The notes beneath the pieces were generated by a model, which was given only the letters and a program-made list of their open reading frames with translations, ran no database searches and was not told the origin of the DNA. A stretch of 64,000 nucleotides of DNA, taken from contig NZ_JASCRR010000002.1 of NCBI RefSeq assembly GCF_030010215.1, forward strand, positions 62,001-126,000. The letters are read 5' to 3'. The position numbers were made by a program, and so were the translations under genes. This document shows positions 60,227-64,000 of this stretch, in pieces (position 1 is the stretch's first letter; each line of letters starts with the position of its first letter). This DNA comes from Tianweitania sp. UT-5YL-CI-8 (lineage in GTDB: Bacteria; Pseudomonadota; Alphaproteobacteria; Rhizobiales; Rhizobiaceae).

Positions 60227-60981
60227 GCTTCCCCACCCACGAGTTTGTCGGCCACTTCGAGTGAGGCGATATCGGCGGCATCGAAATGGGCTCTGATCCG
60301 ATCTTCGGCAAGGTCGGTGTCGCCTGCCACGATCGCATCGTAGATCGACCGGTGCCGTTCGATGGTCGCACGCCAGTCTGTGTCAGTCCGGTTGGCGCGG
60401 CGTGAAAACAGTTCGGAAACCTCACGCTGCACAGAGCGCATGCCTTCCATCTGCACGCGGATCATCGCATTGCCGGTGGCCATGGCCAGCCCGAGGTGGA
60501 ACAGGATGTCGGCTTCCGTAAAACCGGAGGGGTCGCGCAGGGAAGTATGCATGTCATCGAGCCCCTGCTTCATGGCTTTTAGACCTTCGGGGGCACGACG
60601 TTCCGCCGCCAACCTAGCGATGCCCGCTTCGATCACCCGGCGCATTTCATTCGCTTCCTGCAGGCGCTTCAGGCTCGACCGGACAGCGTAGCCATAGATA
60701 CGCTCCATCGGCTCGCCGCTAAGTGCCTTGGCGCGGGCGACCTTGCCCTGCTGGGTGAAGATCAGGCCGGCGGCGGTAAGCTGGCGCAAGGCCTCGCGAG
60801 CGATGGGTTTGGACACGCCGAACTCTCGTGCGATCTCGCCTTCGGGCGGGAGAGGTTCGCCGGGAGAGATCCGCCCATCGAAAAGAGCTGCCGCTATCGC
60901 GTCGGAAACGCCATCGGCAAGCCGCGATGGGCTAGCCAATTTCGCGTCGAAAACAGATTTCATAGGGGCTTTTTGGATCAT
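60223..60981 (-). CDS. GntR-family regulator, FadR/FCD subgroup
   Basis: Regulator of 252 residues. The winged helix-turn-helix covers about 18-85 (GEPLPPEGEIAREFGVSKPIAREALRQL, abbreviated) and the all-helical FCD ligand domain follows, with the metal-site region in ADILFHLGLA and IERHRSIYDAI. ATG 60981 is preferred to 60987, since AGGATGGGA precedes it at better spacing. First gene of the minus-strand ABC operon and divergent from the mandelate-racemase-family gene. An inverted repeat in the gap is the likely operator. Confidence 0.9.
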   Translation of the reverse strand: MIQKAPMKSVFDAKLASPSRLADGVSDAIAAALFDGRISPGEPLPPEGEIAREFGVSKPIAREALRQLTAAGLIFTQQGKVARAKALSGEPMERIYGYAVRSSLKRLQEANEMRRVIEAGIARLAAERRAPEGLKAMKQGLDDMHTSLRDPSGFTEADILFHLGLAMATGNAMIRVQMEGMRSVQREVSELFSRRANRTDTDWRATIERHRSIYDAIVAGDTDLAEDRIRAHFDAADIASLEVADKLVGGEA

Positions 60982-61027
60982 TCCCATCCTCGCTGCTACT
61001 CACGCTAGCACAGCACTTTCCAACATA

Positions 61028-61048
61028 GCAACTAAGTTTGTCAGTTGC
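61028..61048. promoter_or_regulatory. GCAACT-N9-AGTTGC inverted repeat, candidate GntR operator
   Basis: GCAACT at 61028-61033 and AGTTGC at 61043-61048 form a 6-bp inverted repeat in the AT-richer centre of the 134-base gap between the divergent GntR and racemase-family genes. Location and size suit a FadR-type dimer acting on both operons. Confidence 0.45.
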
Positions 61049-61115
61049 CAAGAAGATTGTTGCTCGCTAGAACTGCTGTGTCTATCGACGGCAAAAGGGA
61101 GGAACCTTCAAGCCA

Positions 61116-62261
61116 ATGGATGCTGCGACCCCTCAAGTCTCCAATACAATTCGCATCGTCGATGTCATTGCCCATCCCCTGAGCCAGACCCTGCCAAAGC
61201 CCACGGTCACGTCGTGGGGCGTCTACAGCCAGGTGTCGATCGTGCTGGTCGAAATCCGGACGGATGCGGGCATCGTGGGCGTCGGCGAAACGCTCGCGCG
61301 GTTCTCGCCGAAGGCCTATGTCGAGTTGATCGAGACATCGCTGAAGCCGAGACTGGTCGACCAGGACGCGCGTAACATCGGCGCGCTGTGGCAGTCGATG
61401 CGGCGCGCGCTGTCCGGCCGCGCCGGTGGCATGCTGTTCGAGGCGATTGCCGGCGTCGACATCGCGTTGTGGGACATTCTCGGCAAGGCCGCCGGCCAGC
61501 CCATCGCCAAGCTCTTGGGGGGCTTGGGCCGCGACAGGATCGACGTCTACGCCGCAGCGGTGAACTGGGTCGACGACGCTGAGGCGGACCGCGAGCTCGA
61601 ACGCTACGTCGGCGAGGGATTTCCACGCATCAAGGTCAAGATGTCCAACCCGGTCAGGGAAGCCTGCCGCCGGATCGAGAGGCTGCGCAAGCGCGCCGGC
61701 AACAACGTTGACCTTTGTGTCGATGCAAACTGGGCCTATACGCTGGACGAAGCCGTCGAAGTCGGCCACGCCCTTTCGGCAAACGGCTATTTCTGGTTCG
61801 AGGAACCTTTGCCACCTGAAAACGAACAGGGATATGAGGAGCTTCGCAAGCGGTGTGACGTTCCGCTCGCCGCCGGCGAAAGCAATTTCACCGCTGACCA
61901 AGCCCAGCGTCTGGTAGCAAACAGAACGCTGTCGATCCTGCAGCCGGATGTCGCCCGCGCAGGCGGCATATCGGAAACGCGGCGGATGGCCGACTATGCC
62001 GGCGTCCATGGCGTCTCCTATGCGCCGCATATCGGCATGTCCGGCATCGTCTGCGAAACCGCGAGCGTCCATCTGGCCGCCGCCCTTCCGAATTTCCGGG
62101 TCATGGAATGCGAGTGCGACATGAGCCCCTTCAAATGCGATCTGGCCGATCTGGCGCCCGGCTGCATCCGCCAAAAGAACGGCACGCTGGATGTACCGAC
62201 CGGACCGGGTCTGGGCATAGAAATCGACTGGGACGCCGTGCGGCGGCTCCGCACACAGTGA
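61116..62261 (+). CDS. Mandelate racemase/muconate lactonising enzyme-family protein
   Basis: Enolase-superfamily enzyme of 381 residues. Base motif KVK in FPRIKVKMSNP, metal ligands Asp in CVDANWAY, Glu in FEEPLPPEN and Glu in AAGESNF, and the opposing His in YAPHIGMSG. This set fits racemases and acid-sugar dehydratases alike. GGGAGGA lies about 14 bases before the ATG. Two genes of unknown function follow it closely, and the divergent operon encodes a sugar importer and SDR. It probably acts on an imported sugar acid. Confidence 0.88.
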   Translation: MDAATPQVSNTIRIVDVIAHPLSQTLPKPTVTSWGVYSQVSIVLVEIRTDAGIVGVGETLARFSPKAYVELIETSLKPRLVDQDARNIGALWQSMRRALSGRAGGMLFEAIAGVDIALWDILGKAAGQPIAKLLGGLGRDRIDVYAAAVNWVDDAEADRELERYVGEGFPRIKVKMSNPVREACRRIERLRKRAGNNVDLCVDANWAYTLDEAVEVGHALSANGYFWFEEPLPPENEQGYEELRKRCDVPLAAGESNFTADQAQRLVANRTLSILQPDVARAGGISETRRMADYAGVHGVSYAPHIGMSGIVCETASVHLAAALPNFRVMECECDMSPFKCDLADLAPGCIRQKNGTLDVPTGPGLGIEIDWDAVRRLRTQ

Positions 62262-62275
62262 GGTCAGACATTCCC

Positions 62276-63187
62276 ATGACGACATCGACAGCCCTTTCGG
62301 CAGCCGAGATGAGCGAGGCCATGCGCCTTGCTCTGCTGCGCGCCGACCCCGCCCTCAGCCGTTTCGACCCGCTGCCGCGTATTGTGTCGTTCGACGATTT
62401 CTCGCGAGGTCATTGCGGCTGGTCGCAACTCGTCGGCAACTACGAGGACGACCTCGACACCATGCTGCCCGGTTATGCGCAGCATTCCAGCGCCATGCTC
62501 TCGACGCTGGGGCATTGGGACGCCGGCTCGCATGGCGGCCTGGATTCGTCCTATGCACTGAAGATCGCCACCCGAGCCAAGCCCGGCGCGCAAAACGTCG
62601 CGATCAAGCGCCATACTTTCCGCAAGCGCGGGCCGATCCGCTTCGAACTGTTCTTCACCTTCAAGCCGGAAGCGAGCGAGTTGAAGCTTTCGGAGACCGA
62701 TGTGCGCTCCATAGGCTTCCTGTTCGACCTACAGGGCGGCGACCACGATGGAGACACCGAGCGCGTCATGCCGCATCTCAGGTTTCTCAATGCGCTGGAC
62801 GGAAAACATCTGCAGAAATGGCAGTATAAGCGCGAAACGACGCATTTCACGCCCATCGGCAGTGAAGACAAGACGCTCAGCCATTATCATCTCGCGCCAA
62901 AAGGCTGGCTCGACCTGCCGGACGGGGGGCAGCGGCTTTGCTACAACGAGATCCCGACCAAGGTGAACTGGAGCTATCTGCGTTTCGACTTTGACCTCGA
63001 AACTATGACAGCGCTAGGCCTCCAGTGCAACGACCGCAGCTTCGACGTGTCGGGCTTCGAGTCCATCCGCATTCCGGCGATGAAGAATCTCTGGTGCATG
63101 CTGAATTTCTGCCTATTTGCCGAGACGGATGTGGCCAAACGGGCCTTCCTCTATGTCGACTCCATTTGCATTTCGGGGGACTTTTGA
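62276..63187 (+). CDS. DUF6772-like protein of unknown function
   Basis: Protein of 303 residues, no signal peptide or membrane helix. The segment IVSFDDFSRGHCGWSQLVGN followed by many alternating hydrophobic residues suggests a beta-sandwich (lectin or lyase-like jelly roll). RFELFFTFKPEA, IGFLFDLQGGDHDGD and the C-terminal NLWCMLNFCLFAETD are further recognisable blocks. I believe it belongs to the DUF6772 family seen near sugar genes, but this rests on memory. It begins 14 bases after the racemase-family gene and its stop overlaps the next start by 1 base. Function unknown; a cytoplasmic carbohydrate-binding or isomerising role is possible. Confidence 0.7.
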   Translation: MTTSTALSAAEMSEAMRLALLRADPALSRFDPLPRIVSFDDFSRGHCGWSQLVGNYEDDLDTMLPGYAQHSSAMLSTLGHWDAGSHGGLDSSYALKIATRAKPGAQNVAIKRHTFRKRGPIRFELFFTFKPEASELKLSETDVRSIGFLFDLQGGDHDGDTERVMPHLRFLNALDGKHLQKWQYKRETTHFTPIGSEDKTLSHYHLAPKGWLDLPDGGQRLCYNEIPTKVNWSYLRFDFDLETMTALGLQCNDRSFDVSGFESIRIPAMKNLWCMLNFCLFAETDVAKRAFLYVDSICISGDF

Positions 63188-63522
63188 TGCTTCCCGAAAA
63201 CATCACCGCCATCGTAGCGCGAAATGAACGTTGGAGCGGCGAGGCCGCAACCGAACCGTATGAAGCCGGATGGGCGCGTGAGGCCGTCTTCTTCGTCCGC
63301 GCTCTCAAGCAACCTTTAGGACGGGCACCGACCGCCTGGGTCGAAATCTCTCCCGATGGCATGCGCTGGGTGCGGGAGGGAACCGAGTTAGCTATGCCTG
63401 CCGAGAAAGACGGGATCTCGGTCGCGCGACTTTCGCAATTTGGCAACTGGCTGCGTGTGGCCACGCGCTTCGATGAAGGGGCCGAATGCACCGTGCTGGT
63501 GACGTTGCATCTGAAGGCCTGA
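63187..63522 (+). CDS. Hypothetical protein, 111 residues
   Basis: Small protein starting LPENITAIVARNERW, with no family that I recognise. It has no signal sequence; AREAVFFVRALK and WVEISPDGMRWVREGTEL suggest alternating strands of a small beta-sandwich. The ATG at 63187 overlaps the stop of the preceding DUF6772-like gene by 1 base (TGATG), so the two proteins are probably made in fixed proportion and may act together. It is the last plus-strand gene; a convergent SDR gene follows. Confidence 0.75.
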   Translation: MLPENITAIVARNERWSGEAATEPYEAGWAREAVFFVRALKQPLGRAPTAWVEISPDGMRWVREGTELAMPAEKDGISVARLSQFGNWLRVATRFDEGAECTVLVTLHLKA

Positions 63523-63600
63523 GCACTGCTTCAACCCTCGGGGTTGGAGATGGGGCAAGGCCGGCCAATCGTGAACCGACCTCGCCCGAGCGTCGTAAAA

Positions 63601-64000
63601 CTACCGGAACATCGAGCCGCCATCCGTGTCGAGTGCTGCGCCATAAACGAAGCTGGCAGCATCGGAACAGAGGAAAAGGATGGAGGCGGCCATGTCGTCC
63701 GGCCTGCCCATGCGGCGCATTGGCAGGTTGGCGGCGATGCGGTCCTTCAGTTCCTGCTCGATATGCGAATGCATCGGCGAGTCGGTGGGGCCGGGATTGA
63801 GCGCGTTGATCCGGACCTTTCTCCCAGCCAGTTCGCGCGCCACCGACTTTACGATCGACAGCGTGCCGGCCTTAGATGCCGCATAGGCGGTGTCGGCGAT
63901 CAGCCCGCCGCCGCCATGTACGCCTGCATCCGATGCCACGCAGACGATGTTTCCGCCGGAGGAATTTTCGATCATGCGCTTGGCAGCGCCCTGAACGGTA
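63601..64000 (-). CDS. Short-chain dehydrogenase (5' end outside window)
   Basis: C-terminal part, about 132 codons, of an SDR whose start lies to the right of the window. Catalytic Ser is in CVASDAG and the active site is YAASKAG. NALNPGPTDSPM, MRRMGRPDDMAASILFLCSDAAS and the terminal YGAALDTDGGSMF complete the fold. The frame is open to base 64000. Convergent with the unknown 111-residue gene; between them a small CAACCC-TCG-GGGTTG stem could end both transcripts. Substrate unknown. Confidence 0.9.
   Translation of the reverse strand, partial: TVQGAAKRMIENSSGGNIVCVASDAGVHGGGGLIADTAYAASKAGTLSIVKSVARELAGRKVRINALNPGPTDSPMHSHIEQELKDRIAANLPMRRMGRPDDMAASILFLCSDAASFVYGAALDTDGGSMFR

Noticed and set aside
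1-64000. CRISPR arrays, tRNA or rRNA genes
   Set aside because: No regularly spaced direct repeats and no tRNA cloverleaf or rRNA-like conserved stretches were noticed while reading; a covariance-model scan would be needed to exclude small RNAs.

Overview
The window reads as an accessory, probably plasmid- or chromid-borne, stretch of a Rhizobiaceae-type alphaproteobacterium. The grounds are high GC, FixL/FixJ-like signalling, RIME-like intergenic repeats, and a very high density of ABC and TRAP uptake operons, each tied to a catabolic enzyme set and its own IclR, LysR or GntR regulator. No ribosomal, tRNA or other core housekeeping genes were seen, and no CRISPR array. Assignments are by reading motifs and family resemblance only; no database search was run.

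Layout. (1) 1-6.1 kb: a minus-strand operon (zinc alcohol dehydrogenase, MaoC hydratase, acyl-CoA transferase, shikimate-dehydrogenase-like protein, polar amino acid ABC permease cut by the window edge) faces two tandem IclR regulators across an operator-rich gap. (2) 6.2-7.1 kb: fused remnants of an ornithine cyclodeaminase and an IclR gene. (3) 7.1-13.7 kb: stress and redox signalling, with a chloroperoxidase-type hydrolase and Dps on the minus strand, and on the plus strand a histidine kinase, FixJ-type regulator, single-domain receiver, UBP-type zinc finger protein and a cNMP/thioredoxin-reductase-like fusion. (4) 13.7-17.7 kb: a monooxygenase stub, an MFS exporter and a divergent YdeP/FdhF-like molybdo-oxidoreductase. 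(5) 17.7-27.4 kb: a RraA-like remnant, then a minus-strand operon of TRAP transporter, hydantoinase/oxoprolinase A and B and a DSD1-type PLP enzyme, controlled by a divergent LysR gene. (6) 27.4-29.4 kb: an insertion-sequence graveyard (IS110 and IS701 remnants) and the tail of an RTX-type protein.

(7) 29.4-53.1 kb is the centrepiece, a large deoxy-sugar/sugar-acid catabolic region. It holds a beta-propeller lactonase, an unusual trio (MaoC-like, CaiB-type CoA-transferase, solute-binding protein without signal peptide), a ribose-type ABC transporter whose two ATPase domains are separate genes, a decayed fuconolactonase-like amidohydrolase, an IclR regulator, a MalFGK-type ABC transporter, an enolase-superfamily dehydratase, a rhamnose-mutarotase-family protein, a Gfo/Idh/MocA oxidoreductase, a second MaoC-like protein, an SDR, an FAH-family hydrolase, an L-fuconate dehydratase-like enzyme and a TRAP transporter. 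The dehydratase, SDR and FAH set matches the non-phosphorylative L-fucose (and related L-sugar) route to pyruvate and L-lactate; the CoA-transferase and MaoC genes do not belong to that route and are the most unusual element here.

(8) 53.1-55.3 kb: about 760 bp of unassigned sequence, a recent IS5-family insertion with CTAG target duplication and a frameshifted transposase, and about 550 bp of AT-richer unassigned sequence. (9) 55.3-64 kb: a second MalFGK-type ABC operon with an SDR and FadR-type GntR regulator, divergent from a mandelate-racemase-family enzyme, a DUF6772-like protein and an unknown 111-residue protein, and finally a partial SDR running off the window.
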